A DNA stretch of 10,241 nucleotides from NCBI GenBank assembly GCA_029778515.1, contig JAKOQD010000358.1, positions 1 to 10,241 of the forward strand, given 5' to 3'. The stretch's first letter is position 1, and each line of letters begins with the position of its first letter. The translations under genes were made by a program, and so were the position numbers. This document shows positions 1 to 6,123 of this stretch, one piece after another. The DNA is from Actinomycetes bacterium. Its GTDB lineage: Bacteria > Actinomycetota > Actinomycetes > Propionibacteriales > Propionibacteriaceae. The notes below the pieces were generated by a model. The model saw nothing but the letters and a program-made list of their open reading frames with translations. It was not told where the DNA came from and ran no database searches.

Positions 1-75
1 GGTGGTGGCCCGAGTGTGGCGAATTGCGAACCCGCCCGCAAGATGTTGAGCCGAATCCAACGGCGGTTCGAACAC
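1..75 (-). CDS. Possible start of a divergent gene, cut by window edge (uncertain)
   Basis: On the minus strand a GTG at 75-73 opens a frame that runs without a stop to the window edge, giving 25 residues that begin [16 protein letters not shown] purine-rich GAGAAG stretch lies three bases upstream of the GTG, rather close for a ribosome binding site. The short leader resembles the starts of many actinobacterial proteins, but it carries no diagnostic motif and I do not recognise a family. A second minus-strand frame from an ATG near 95 is also open to the edge and reads less like protein. It could equally be non-coding DNA upstream of hisI. Confidence 0.2.
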   Translation of the reverse strand, partial: MFEPPLDSAQHLAGGFAIRHTRATT

Positions 76-194
76 TTGCTTCTCGCAGAGGCATGATCGC
101 TCGCGCAGGACCTCCCGCTAAGGCCCGTCCGGCCACCTCGGCAGGCCGGCCTCCCCATTCGGGCCAGACGAGACGAACCTGTCACAATGTGCGG
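1..194. other. Upstream region of hisI without a secure gene
   Basis: No plus-strand gene can be supported here. The hisI frame stays open upstream to base 3, but the extra residues are Arg/Pro/Ala-rich and unlike HisI. A six-base GC inverted repeat (CCGGCC at 129-134, GGCCGG at 144-149) could form a small hairpin with a nine-base loop; no T-run follows, so it is not a clear terminator. CACAAT at 183-188 lies seven bases before the hisI GTG and could be a -10-like element for a leaderless transcript, but no convincing -35 is visible. Confidence 0.4.
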
Positions 195-545
195 GTGACT
201 GAGCTGAACCCCGACGTGGCCGCCTTGCTGAAGCGGAACCCGGACGGGCTCGTGCCTGCGATCGTGCAGGACGCGACCGACGGACGGGTCCTGATGCTGG
301 CCTGGATGGACGACGAGGCGTTGCGCCGCACCTTGACCACCAAGCGCGGCACCTACTGGTCGCGCAGCCGGCAGAGCTACTGGGTCAAGGGCGAGACGAG
401 CGGAAACACCCAGGCCGTGCGCGAGGTGCGGCTGGACTGCGACGGCGACACCCTGCTGGTGCGCGTGGACCAGAGCGGTCCGGCCTGTCACACCGGCTCG
501 GTTACCTGTTTCGACGACCGGGTGCTGCTGGCGGAGGGCGCATGA
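195..545 (+). CDS. hisI: Phosphoribosyl-AMP cyclohydrolase
   Basis: HisI opens the adenine ring of phosphoribosyl-AMP, the third step of histidine biosynthesis, in the cytoplasm. The 116-residue product is of family length and has no HisE domain, so it is the monofunctional form. [12 protein letters not shown] (33-44) and [19 protein letters not shown] (52-70) are family signatures. The metal sites are visible: the DCDGD stretch with Asp81, Asp83 and Asp85 for magnesium, and Cys82, Cys98 and Cys105 for zinc, with the 16 and 7 spacing seen in characterised HisI. GTG 195 is chosen because homologues begin at about this point; GTG 189 and ATG 24 are in frame but add unrelated residues. There is no clear Shine-Dalgarno before 195, so a leaderless start is possible. 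It ends GCATGA, and that ATG opens the small ORF leading into trpE. Confidence 0.95.
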   Translation: MTELNPDVAALLKRNPDGLVPAIVQDATDGRVLMLAWMDDEALRRTLTTKRGTYWSRSRQSYWVKGETSGNTQAVREVRLDCDGDTLLVRVDQSGPACHTGSVTCFDDRVLLAEGA

Positions 546-613
546 GACCATCCCACGAAGTCCTGTTCCTCCGCTGCGCTCTACCGAACGGTTCCGTGGG
601 GGCCCCGAAGTGA
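542..613 (+). CDS. Candidate 23-residue linking ORF between hisI and trpE
   Basis: An ATG at 542-544 overlaps the hisI stop as ATGA, and the frame closes at TGA 611-613, overlapping the trpE GTG start as GTGA. The ORF therefore fills the hisI-trpE gap exactly. A strong GGAGGG (533-538) lies three bases before the ATG inside the end of hisI, whereas trpE itself has only a G-run (598-602). The peptide begins [10 protein letters not shown] and ends NGSVGAPK; it has no tryptophan codons, so it is not a classical trp leader peptide. I recognise no family. The likely role, by inference, is translational coupling: ribosomes finishing hisI re-start here and then re-start at trpE. It could also be a chance open frame. 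Confidence 0.4.
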   Translation: MRPSHEVLFLRCALPNGSVGAPK

Positions 614-2127
614 GCGTCACCGTCACCCCTGACCTCGCCGGGTTCCTTGCCGCCGGCGCCACCCAGCGGGTGGTCAGCGTCCATACCCGCCTGCTGGCGG
701 ACGACTTCACCCCCGTCGGCCTCTACCACCAGCTCTGTGGCGAGCGGCCGAACACTTTCCTGCTCGAATCCGCCGAAGGTGGGGTGTGGTCGCGCTACTC
801 GTTCGTCGGGGTGAATGCGGCCGCCACGCTCACCGAGCGGGACGGGCTCGCAGAGTGGACCTGGGCCGACCGTCCGATCACCGGACTGCCCACCGGCGGC
901 GACCCGCTACAAGTGCTCGCCGACACCCTCGAACTGCTGCACACGCCGCGCACCGAGGGCCTGCCGCCGCTGACCTCCGGCATGGTCGGCTACCTCGGCT
1001 ACGACGTGGTGCGCCGCCTGGAGAAGCTGCCGGATGGTAACCCGGACGACCTCGGCATCGCCGAACTGGCGATGATGCTGGTCGCCGACATGGCCGTCCT
1101 CGACCACCACACCGGCGAAGTGTGGCTGGTGGCCAACGCGATCAACTTCGACGATTCGGCCGCGCACATCGAAGACGCCTACGCCGACGCGGTGCGCCGT
1201 GTGCAGGCGATGGCCGCCGCGCTCCAGCAGCCCTCCCGTCCGCTGGTCGCCGTCCGGGACGAGTCCCCGGTGACGCCGCAGGTGCGTCGCCAGCGCACGT
1301 CGGCGGAGTACCAGGCCGCGGTGTCGGCCGCGATCGAGGAGATCCGCGCGGGCGAGGCCTTCCAGATCGTGCCCAGCCAGCGCTTCGAGACCGACTGTCC
1401 GGCCGATGCCCTGGACGTCTATCGCGTCCTGCGCCGGCGGAACCCGAGCCCCTACCTCTACCTGCTGCGGCTGGGCGGGTTCGCGATCGTCGGCTCCAGC
1501 CCGGAGGCCCTGGTCAAGGTGAATGCCGGCCGGGCGACCACCCACCCGATCGCCGGGACGCGTCCGCGCGGCGCCACGACCGATGCGGACGCCGCGCTGG
1601 AAGCCGAGCTGCTGGCCGATCCGAAGGAGGCGGCCGAGCACCTGATGCTGGTCGACCTCGGCCGCAACGACCTCGGCCGGGTCTGCGTGCCGGGCACCGT
1701 GGCCGTGGTCGAGTTCATGAAGGTGCGCCGCTACAGCCACGTGATGCACCTGGAGGCCGCGGTCTCGGGCACGCTGGCCGCCGGCCGGACCGCTCTGGAC
1801 GCCACCCTGAGCTGTTTCCCCGCGGGCACCCTCTCCGGTGCGCCGAAGGTGCGGGCGATGGAGATCATCGACTCCCTGGAGGTGTCGCGGCGCGGCCTGT
1901 ACGGGGGAGTGGTGGGCTACTTCGATTTCGCCGGTGACTCCGACACCGCAATCGCGATCCGCACCGCGGTGCTGCGTGACGGCGTGGCCTACGTCCAGGC
2001 CGGCGCCGGGGTGGTGGCCGATTCCGTCCCGGCGAACGAGGACGCCGAGAGCGTGAACAAGGCCGCAGCAGTGCTCGGTGCGGTCGCGGAGGCGTCCCGG
2101 TTGCGTCGGATTGCCGACGAAAGCTGA
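610..2127 (+). CDS. trpE: Anthranilate synthase component I
   Basis: TrpE converts chorismate to anthranilate, using ammonia delivered by the TrpG amidotransferase, the committed step of tryptophan synthesis. The 505-residue product has the usual N-terminal domain with the LLES motif (51-54), part of the tryptophan feedback site, and the chorismate-binding domain: GEAFQIVPSQRFE (248-260), NPSPYLYLL (278-286), GSSPEALVKV (295-304), HPIAGTRPRG (312-321), LVDLGRNDLGRV (347-358) and TLSGAPKVRAMEIID (407-421). The C-terminus AGAGVVADSVPANEDAES is typical. No TrpG domain is fused, and trpG is not in the window. GTG 610 is the only good start: upstream in-frame codons include no ATG, GTG or TTG back to the hisI end. 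Its stop codon lies within a long inverted repeat. Confidence 0.96.
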   Translation: MSVTVTPDLAGFLAAGATQRVVSVHTRLLADDFTPVGLYHQLCGERPNTFLLESAEGGVWSRYSFVGVNAAATLTERDGLAEWTWADRPITGLPTGGDPLQVLADTLELLHTPRTEGLPPLTSGMVGYLGYDVVRRLEKLPDGNPDDLGIAELAMMLVADMAVLDHHTGEVWLVANAINFDDSAAHIEDAYADAVRRVQAMAAALQQPSRPLVAVRDESPVTPQVRRQRTSAEYQAAVSAAIEEIRAGEAFQIVPSQRFETDCPADALDVYRVLRRRNPSPYLYLLRLGGFAIVGSSPEALVKVNAGRATTHPIAGTRPRGATTDADAALEAELLADPKEAAEHLMLVDLGRNDLGRVCVPGTVAVVEFMKVRRYSHVMHLEAAVSGTLAAGRTALDATLSCFPAGTLSGAPKVRAMEIIDSLEVSRRGLYGGVVGYFDFAGDSDTAIAIRTAVLRDGVAYVQAGAGVVADSVPANEDAESVNKAAAVLGAVAEASRLRRIADES

Positions 2128-2198
2128 GCGTCCTGACGACGGCTGCACGCTCAGCCGAACGGCAATCCGTCCGTTCCTGAGATTTGCTCAGGCAATCC
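2104..2198 (+). promoter_or_regulatory. Long stem-loop over the trpE stop codon plus a second hairpin
   Basis: Bases 2107-2116 (CGGATTGCCG) pair perfectly with 2160-2169 (CGGCAATCCG). Nested inside, GCTGAGCGT (2123-2131, holding the TGA stop) pairs perfectly with ACGCTCAGC (2147-2155) around a 15-base loop; CG 2118-2119 can also pair with CG 2156-2157. A second hairpin follows: CCTGAG (2176-2181), loop ATTTG, CTCAGG (2187-2192). Alternatives compete: 2104-2109 with 2114-2119 makes a local six-pair hairpin, and a second GGCAATCC copy at 2191-2198 can replace 2161-2168 as partner of 2108-2115. No T-run follows either hairpin, so this is not a textbook intrinsic terminator. It may stop or attenuate transcription, protect the trpE mRNA end, or mark a processing site between trpE and the downstream genes. 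Confidence 0.55.
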
Positions 2199-2218
2199 TT
2201 CGATCGGGGACTTGGCAA

Positions 2219-2233
2219 TGTGAGCGCATAACA
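2219..2233 (+). promoter_or_regulatory. lac-operator-like word, candidate LacI-family binding site
   Basis: TGTGAGCGCATAACA matches the core of the E. coli lac O1 operator (TGTGAGCGGATAACA) at 14 of 15 positions. Like lac O1 it is an imperfect palindrome around a central base. It lies in the gap before the trpCBA block, between the weak promoter elements. LacI-family regulators are common in Actinobacteria, but none is encoded here and no link to tryptophan genes is known to me. A chance match is possible. Confidence 0.25.
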
Positions 2234-2287
2234 GTCAAGATGATCACCTGTATGGACTTTCCGATACCGGCGGTTCCACATTGACTC

Positions 2288-2294
2288 GAAGGAG
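2288..2294 (+). promoter_or_regulatory. Strong ribosome binding site deciding the start of the small membrane protein
   Basis: GAAGGAG ends seven bases before ATG 2302, a near-ideal Shine-Dalgarno arrangement. It favours ATG 2302 over the in-frame TTG at 2281, which lies upstream of this site. Confidence 0.75.
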
Positions 2295-2301
2295 CGATCG
2301 A

Positions 2302-2532
2302 ATGATCGAAAGCGCTGAGCGGGCCACTGCGAAGGTCGCCAAGGAGTACCACCACGGCCGTACCCCCGCGGCCTGGGCCGGCAGCATCATCGCAACCGTG
2401 GCTTTCATCCTTGGGGCGGTGGCGTTCTTGACCGGACCGAATGGGACGCTGTTGTGGGCGGCCGGTGTGCTGCTGGTGCTGGCGATCGTCACTGGCGCGG
2501 TGCTGCGCCGGATGGGGTTCGGACAGTCCTGA
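2302..2532 (+). CDS. HGxxPAAW family small membrane protein of the trp cluster
   Basis: The 76-residue product has a soluble N-terminal part (1-22) and two predicted membrane segments, [20 protein letters not shown] (about 23-42) and [20 protein letters not shown] (about 49-68), joined by a short TGPNG turn and ending in a short basic tail. HGRTPAAW at residues 18-25 is the signature of a small actinobacterial family of unknown function that is repeatedly found between trpE and trpC. The larger trp-region membrane protein (Trp_oprn_chp type) that often accompanies it is absent. ATG 2302 is fixed by GAAGGAG. The stop is one base before the trpC ATG, so the two are almost certainly co-translated. 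Its job is unknown; a membrane role linked to tryptophan or its precursors is only suggested by the constant location. Confidence 0.9.
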   Translation: MIESAERATAKVAKEYHHGRTPAAWAGSIIATVAFILGAVAFLTGPNGTLLWAAGVLLVLAIVTGAVLRRMGFGQS

Positions 2533-2533
2533 C

Positions 2534-3313
2534 ATGACGGTTTTGGACGGGATCATCGCCGGGGTGGTCGAGGATCTCGAGCAACGTCAGGCTGCCCGCA
2601 GCCTGGACGACGTGATCGCGGCCTGTGTCGATCAACCGCCCGCCCTAGAGGTGCTGAGCGCGCTGCGCGGCCCCCGTCTCGGCGTGATCGCCGAAGTCAA
2701 GCGTTCGAGCCCGAGTAAGGGCGCACTGGCCGAGATTCAGGATCCGGCCGCGCTTGCCTGCGAGTACGCGGCCGGCGGAGCGAACGCGATCTCCGTGCTC
2801 ACCGAACAGCGGCGCTTCGGCGGCTCTCTGGCCGACCTGGCTGCCGTCCGCGCCGCCGTGGCCACGCCGCTGCTGCGCAAGGACTTCGTGGTCACGGAGT
2901 ACCAGCTCTGGGAGGGCCGGGCTGCGGGCGCCGACCTCGCGCTGCTGATCGTTGCCGCGCTCAGCCAGACTCAACTGGAGCGCTTCCTCGAACTCGGCCG
3001 ACAACTCGGCACGACCTGCCTGGTCGAGACGCACACCCCGGACGAAGTGCGGCGGGCGTTGGCCGCGGGCGCGTCCCTGATCGGCGTGAACAACCGCAAT
3101 CTGAAGACCCTCGAGGTTGATCTCGTCCACTTCGAGGAGATGGCCGGCCTGATCGGCGACGATGCGGTGAAGGTGGCCGAATCCGGCATCCTCAGCACGG
3201 CGGACGCAGCCCGCATGCGCGCGGCCGGGGCGGACGCGGTGCTGGTGGGAGAAATGCTCGTGCGGCACGGCGACCCGCGGGGTGCGGTGGCCGCGCTGCG
3301 GTCACTGGCATGA
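2534..3313 (+). CDS. trpC: Indole-3-glycerol phosphate synthase
   Basis: TrpC closes the indole ring, turning carboxyphenylamino-deoxyribulose phosphate into indole-3-glycerol phosphate with loss of CO2. The 259-residue product is a single TIM barrel of normal length, not fused to TrpF. Visible active-site elements are [10 protein letters not shown] (54-63, with Glu54 and Lys56), LRKDF (114-118, Lys116), LVETHT (163-168, Glu165), [13 protein letters not shown] (184-196), AESGI (215-219) and the phosphate-binding VLVGEMLV (236-243). ATG 2534 gives the conserved N-terminus and starts one base after the stop of the membrane protein gene; the frame is open further upstream only as a shadow of that gene. 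The gene ends GCATGA, and the ATG opens an 8-codon ORF leading to trpB. Confidence 0.96.
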   Translation: MTVLDGIIAGVVEDLEQRQAARSLDDVIAACVDQPPALEVLSALRGPRLGVIAEVKRSSPSKGALAEIQDPAALACEYAAGGANAISVLTEQRRFGGSLADLAAVRAAVATPLLRKDFVVTEYQLWEGRAAGADLALLIVAALSQTQLERFLELGRQLGTTCLVETHTPDEVRRALAAGASLIGVNNRNLKTLEVDLVHFEEMAGLIGDDAVKVAESGILSTADAARMRAAGADAVLVGEMLVRHGDPRGAVAALRSLA

Positions 3314-3336
3314 CTATGCCCGCACTTTGTGAGTGA
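3310..3336 (+). CDS. Candidate 8-residue linking ORF between trpC and trpB
   Basis: ATG 3310-3312 overlaps the trpC stop as ATGA and encodes MTMPALCE, closing at TGA 3334-3336, which overlaps the trpB GTG (3333-3335) as GTGA. This repeats exactly the arrangement between hisI and trpE. trpB has no recognisable Shine-Dalgarno of its own, so re-initiation after this minimal ORF is a reasonable explanation of how trpB is translated. No strong Shine-Dalgarno precedes ATG 3310 either. A peptide this short is unlikely to have a function of its own, and chance cannot be excluded. Confidence 0.3.
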   Translation: MTMPALCE

Positions 3337-4589
3337 ATAGCTGGGTGCTAAACCCAACGCTTCCCGACGCCGGTGGCCACTACGACATCTTCGGGGGCCG
3401 GTACGTGCCCGAAGCGCTCGTCGCCGCCCTGAACCAACTCGAGGCCGAGTTCGACAAGGCAATGGGGGACGCGGGGTTCTGGCGCGAACTCGACAACCTG
3501 CGCCGCAACTATTCCGGCCGGCCCACCCCGCTGACCGAGGTGCCGCGCTTCAGCCGGCACTGCGGCGGCGCCCGCGTCCTGCTGAAGCGCGAGGACCTGA
3601 ACCACACCGGTTCGCACAAGATCAACAATGTTCTCGGCCAGGCGCTGCTCACCCGCCGGATGGGTAAGACCAGGGTGATCGCCGAGACCGGAGCCGGCCA
3701 GCACGGCGTCGCCACGGCGACCGCGGCGGCTCTTCTCGGCATGGAGTGCCGGGTCTACATGGGCCGGGTCGATACCGACCGGCAGGCGCTGAACGTGGCC
3801 CGGATGCAGTTGCTCGGCGCAGAAGTGATCGCGGTCGAGTCCGGCAGCCAGACGCTGAAGGACGCGATGAATGAGGCCATGCGCGACTGGGTGTCCAGCG
3901 TGGACAACACCCACTACCTGATCGGGACGGTCGCCGGGCCGCACCCGTTCCCGAAAATGGTCAAGGAGTTCCAGCGCGTGATCAGCGCGGAGATCCGTGA
4001 ACAGATGCTCGGCCGCTACGGCCGGCTGCCCGATGCGGTGGCCGCCTGTGTTGGCGGCGGTTCCAACGCCATGGGCACCTTCGCCGAGTTCATCGACACC
4101 CCCGAGGTCGCGCTCTACGGCTTCGAGGCCGGCGGTGACGGGGTGGAGACCGGGCGGCACGCCGCGGCCATCCTGGGCGGTTCGGTGGGCGTACTGCACG
4201 GGATGCGCACCCACATCCTTCAGGACGCGGACGGCCAGACGCTGGAGTCGCACTCGATCTCGGCCGGCCTGGACTATCCGGGGGTCGGGCCGGAGCACGC
4301 CTGGCTGGCGGCCACCGGTCGCGCCAACTATGAGGCGGTGACCGACGCCGAGGCGTTGACCGCCCTGCAGTTGCTCACCCGCACCGAGGGAATCATGCCG
4401 GCGATCGAGTCGGCGCACGCCCTGGCCGGCGCGATGCGGCTCGGCCAGCGCCTTGCCCAGACCGATCCGGAGACCGAGCCGATCATCGTGGTGTGCCTGT
4501 CCGGCCGCGGCGACAAGGACGTGGACACCGCGATCAAGTATTTCGGTCTCACCGGCAAACCGGACGCAGCGACGGGAGGCGTGGCATGA
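3333..4589 (+). CDS. trpB: Tryptophan synthase beta subunit
   Basis: TrpB condenses indole with serine to give tryptophan, using pyridoxal phosphate, in an alpha2-beta2 complex with TrpA. The 418-residue product is the standard TrpB1 type. HTGSHKINN (91-99) carries the PLP lysine Lys96; [13 protein letters not shown] (117-129) has the catalytic Glu118; [10 protein letters not shown] (241-250) binds the cofactor phosphate; [11 protein letters not shown] (389-399) closes the site. The start is the weak point: GTG 3333 gives [18 protein letters not shown] 3345 would give a protein four residues shorter, and neither has a good ribosome binding site. A small hairpin (TGGGT 3342-3346, ACCCA 3352-3356) lies just inside the start. 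GTG 3333 is preferred because it overlaps the stop of the preceding tiny ORF. The 3' end overlaps trpA as ATGA. Confidence 0.95.
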   Translation: MNSWVLNPTLPDAGGHYDIFGGRYVPEALVAALNQLEAEFDKAMGDAGFWRELDNLRRNYSGRPTPLTEVPRFSRHCGGARVLLKREDLNHTGSHKINNVLGQALLTRRMGKTRVIAETGAGQHGVATATAAALLGMECRVYMGRVDTDRQALNVARMQLLGAEVIAVESGSQTLKDAMNEAMRDWVSSVDNTHYLIGTVAGPHPFPKMVKEFQRVISAEIREQMLGRYGRLPDAVAACVGGGSNAMGTFAEFIDTPEVALYGFEAGGDGVETGRHAAAILGGSVGVLHGMRTHILQDADGQTLESHSISAGLDYPGVGPEHAWLAATGRANYEAVTDAEALTALQLLTRTEGIMPAIESAHALAGAMRLGQRLAQTDPETEPIIVVCLSGRGDKDVDTAIKYFGLTGKPDAATGGVA

Positions 4590-5482
4590 GCGAATCCACC
4601 GTGGTTGAGCCTGTCGAAACCCCGGCGAACCTGGACGAAAACGGGGACGGTTCCGTTTCCGTTCAAAGCTCGGCTGCGGCGTTCACCGCGGCCAGGGCCG
4701 ATGGCCGCGGCGCGCTGGTCGGCTACCTGCCGGTCGGTTACCCTTCCGTGCCCGGTTCAATGGCCGCGCTGGCCACGCTCTGCGGCGCGGACGGGGAGAC
4801 GCCAGGCGTCGACCTGGTCGAGATCGGCCTGCCCTACTCCGACCCGATGATGGACGGCCCCGTCATCCAGCGGGCCGGCACCCGGGCGCTGGAGCGCGGC
4901 GTCCGCACCAAGGACGTGTTCACCGCGGTGGAGACCGTGCGTAGCGCGGGTCGGCCGGCGGTCGTGATGACCTACTGGAACCTGGTCGACCGCTACGGCG
5001 TGGACGCTTTCGCCCGCGACTTGGCCAACGCTGGCGGCTCCGGCCTGATCACGCCTGATCTCATTCCCGACGAAGCCGACGACTGGCTGGCCGCATCAGA
5101 CCGCTACGGCCTGGATCGGGTGTTCCTGGTTTCGCCGTCGTCATCAGACGACCGCATCGTGAGCACGGTCGCCGCCGGGCGCGGCTGGCTCTACGCGACC
5201 TCGGTGATGGGGGTCACCGGCACCCGCAGCGCCAGTTCGAGTGCCGCGCCGGACCTGGTCGCCCGCGTCCGGTCGCTGGCTCCAGAGACACTGGTGGGCG
5301 TGGGGCTGGGCGTCTCCAACGGCGACCAGGCCGCCGAGGTCTGTGGCTTCGCGGACGGGGTGATCGTCGGTTCGGCGTTCATCAAGCCACTGTTGGCCGC
5401 CGATGAGGCCGGCAACCCGGACGACCTTTCCGGGCTGCGGACCGTGCTGGCCGATCTGACCGCCGGCGTTCGTCGGGCATGA
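4586..5482 (+). CDS. trpA: Tryptophan synthase alpha subunit with N-terminal extension
   Basis: TrpA splits indole-3-glycerol phosphate into glyceraldehyde 3-phosphate and indole, which is channelled to TrpB. Catalytic Glu79 ([11 protein letters not shown]) and Asp90 (MMDGPVIQ) keep the 11-residue spacing of E. coli Glu49/Asp60. [39 protein letters not shown] and the phosphate-binding GVGLGVS and [12 protein letters not shown] are all present. At 298 residues it is about 30 longer than usual. The excess is N-terminal: residues 1-30 are acidic, low-complexity and include VVEPVETP, encoded by a dispersed-repeat-like sequence. ATG 4586 has GGGAGG (4574-4579) six bases upstream and overlaps the trpB stop (ATGA); no in-frame start lies closer to the conserved core except GTG 4601, so the extension is probably translated. 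The end overlaps the SCO1-like gene as ATGA. Confidence 0.95.
   Translation: MSESTVVEPVETPANLDENGDGSVSVQSSAAAFTAARADGRGALVGYLPVGYPSVPGSMAALATLCGADGETPGVDLVEIGLPYSDPMMDGPVIQRAGTRALERGVRTKDVFTAVETVRSAGRPAVVMTYWNLVDRYGVDAFARDLANAGGSGLITPDLIPDEADDWLAASDRYGLDRVFLVSPSSSDDRIVSTVAAGRGWLYATSVMGVTGTRSASSSAAPDLVARVRSLAPETLVGVGLGVSNGDQAAEVCGFADGVIVGSAFIKPLLAADEAGNPDDLSGLRTVLADLTAGVRRA
4603..4621 (+). repeat. Dispersed-repeat-like sequence inside the trpA N-terminal extension
   Basis: GGTTGAGCCTGTCGAAACC, preceded by GT, matches from memory a short imperfectly palindromic repeat (also found as the GTTTCGACAAGCTCAACC form) that is scattered in many copies through the genomes of Propionibacteriaceae and related Actinobacteria. 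Here it is read as VVEPVET in TrpA. Only one copy of this form is present in the window, so its repeat status cannot be shown from this sequence alone. Confidence 0.5.
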
Positions 5483-6102
5483 GGTCGGCGTTGGCCGGAG
5501 CCGGTCTGGCGCTAGCGCTGTTGGCCGGCTGCACCGCGCCCGCAACGCCGTCCGTCCCGGTGGCCAGCGAGAGTGCGAGCAGGTTCCAGGGTGTGGAACT
5601 GACCACGCCCTACGCCCTGCCCGACCTGACGCTCACCGACCACACCGGCGGGGACTTCAACGTCCGCACCAGCAGCGAAAGGCCGGTGCTGGTCTTCTAC
5701 TACGGCTACACGAACTGCCCGGATATCTGCCTGGGCGTGCTCACCGACATCGCCTCGGCGATGAACCGGCTCAGCGACGCCGACCGTGCGCGCGTCCAGG
5801 TGCTGTTCGTGACCGTCGACCCGGCGCGGGACACTCCGGCGGTGCTCGCGAAGTATCTCTCCCGGATCGACCCGGACTTCATCGGCCTGACCGGCGAGCA
5901 GGCCGATCTCGACCAGCTGATGGCCAGCATGGGGGTGGGTGTGGCCGGCATCGAGAAGGCCGCGACCGGCTATGAGGTGAATCACACTGCCCAGATCGTC
6001 GGCTTCGACCGGGAGCGTCGCGGCGTGCTGGTGTGGCCGCAGGGCACCGCGATCGGCGTGCTGAAAGCCGACCTAGAGACCCTGGTTCGACAACAGGGTT
6101 GA
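5479..6102 (+). CDS. SCO1/SenC-family copper chaperone lipoprotein
   Basis: The 207-residue product is a predicted exported lipoprotein. A short basic start and a hydrophobic stretch (4-16) end in the lipobox LAGC with Cys18, followed by a Ser/Pro/Ala-rich linker to about residue 36 and a thioredoxin-like SCO1 domain. The copper site is complete: NCPDIC gives Cys80 and Cys84 (CxxxC), and VNHTA gives His169. VLFVTVDPARDTP (108-120) and the final WPQGT segment are family-typical. SCO proteins help load copper into the CuA centre of cytochrome c oxidase or act as thiol reductases on the outer face of the membrane; which applies here is not shown. ATG 5479 overlaps the trpA stop (ATGA), tying it to the trp transcript, and lgt, whose product would lipidate Cys18, follows after 21 bases. 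Confidence 0.9.
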   Translation: MRSALAGAGLALALLAGCTAPATPSVPVASESASRFQGVELTTPYALPDLTLTDHTGGDFNVRTSSERPVLVFYYGYTNCPDICLGVLTDIASAMNRLSDADRARVQVLFVTVDPARDTPAVLAKYLSRIDPDFIGLTGEQADLDQLMASMGVGVAGIEKAATGYEVNHTAQIVGFDRERRGVLVWPQGTAIGVLKADLETLVRQQG

Positions 6103-6123
6103 CCCAGCGATAAGGATGGCCTG

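Larger units (their letters stand above)
2128..2301 (+). other. Gap between trpE and the small membrane protein; possible internal promoter region
   Basis: This 174-base gap is long for the cluster, and its 3' half is less GC-rich than the genes around it. Beyond the stem-loops it contains TTGGCA (2212-2217), eighteen bases before CAAGAT (2236-2241), which could be a weak -35/-10 pair, and an operator-like TGTGAGCGCATAACA at 2219-2233 lying within that pair. A 14-codon ATG frame (2240-2284) has no Shine-Dalgarno and no tryptophan codons. No T-box or Trp-rich leader was found. I infer that trpCBA may have a second promoter here, but the sequence alone does not settle it. Confidence 0.35.

Noticed and set aside
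129..149. Hairpin upstream of hisI as an intrinsic terminator
   Set aside because: Only six base pairs, a nine-base loop and no T-run.
24..194. Upstream extension of the hisI frame to ATG 24
   Set aside because: The extra 57 residues are Arg/Pro/Ala-rich and unlike HisI, and the conserved family start matches GTG 195.
1122..1937. 271-residue plus-strand ORF inside trpE in another frame
   Set aside because: Arg/Gly/Ala/Pro-rich off-frame translation of trpE.
907..2148. 413-residue minus-strand ORF opposite trpE
   Set aside because: Antisense shadow of trpE caused by high GC; His/Arg/Gly-rich composition with no recognisable domain.
2240..2284. 14-codon ORF (MITCMDFPIPAVPH) as a trp leader peptide
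   Set aside because: No Trp codons, no Shine-Dalgarno and no following attenuator; its stop overlaps only an unlikely TTG start.
2281..2301. TTG 2281 as the start of the small membrane protein
   Set aside because: The strong Shine-Dalgarno at 2288-2294 lies downstream of it and serves ATG 2302.
2128..2301. T-box or Trp-codon attenuator before trpC
   Set aside because: No T-box consensus and no run of TGG codons; only general stem-loops are visible.
4647..4656. ACGGTTCCGT shared with 588-597
   Set aside because: A ten-base near-palindrome in unrelated contexts (trpA coding, hisI-trpE gap), with no flanking similarity; probably chance.
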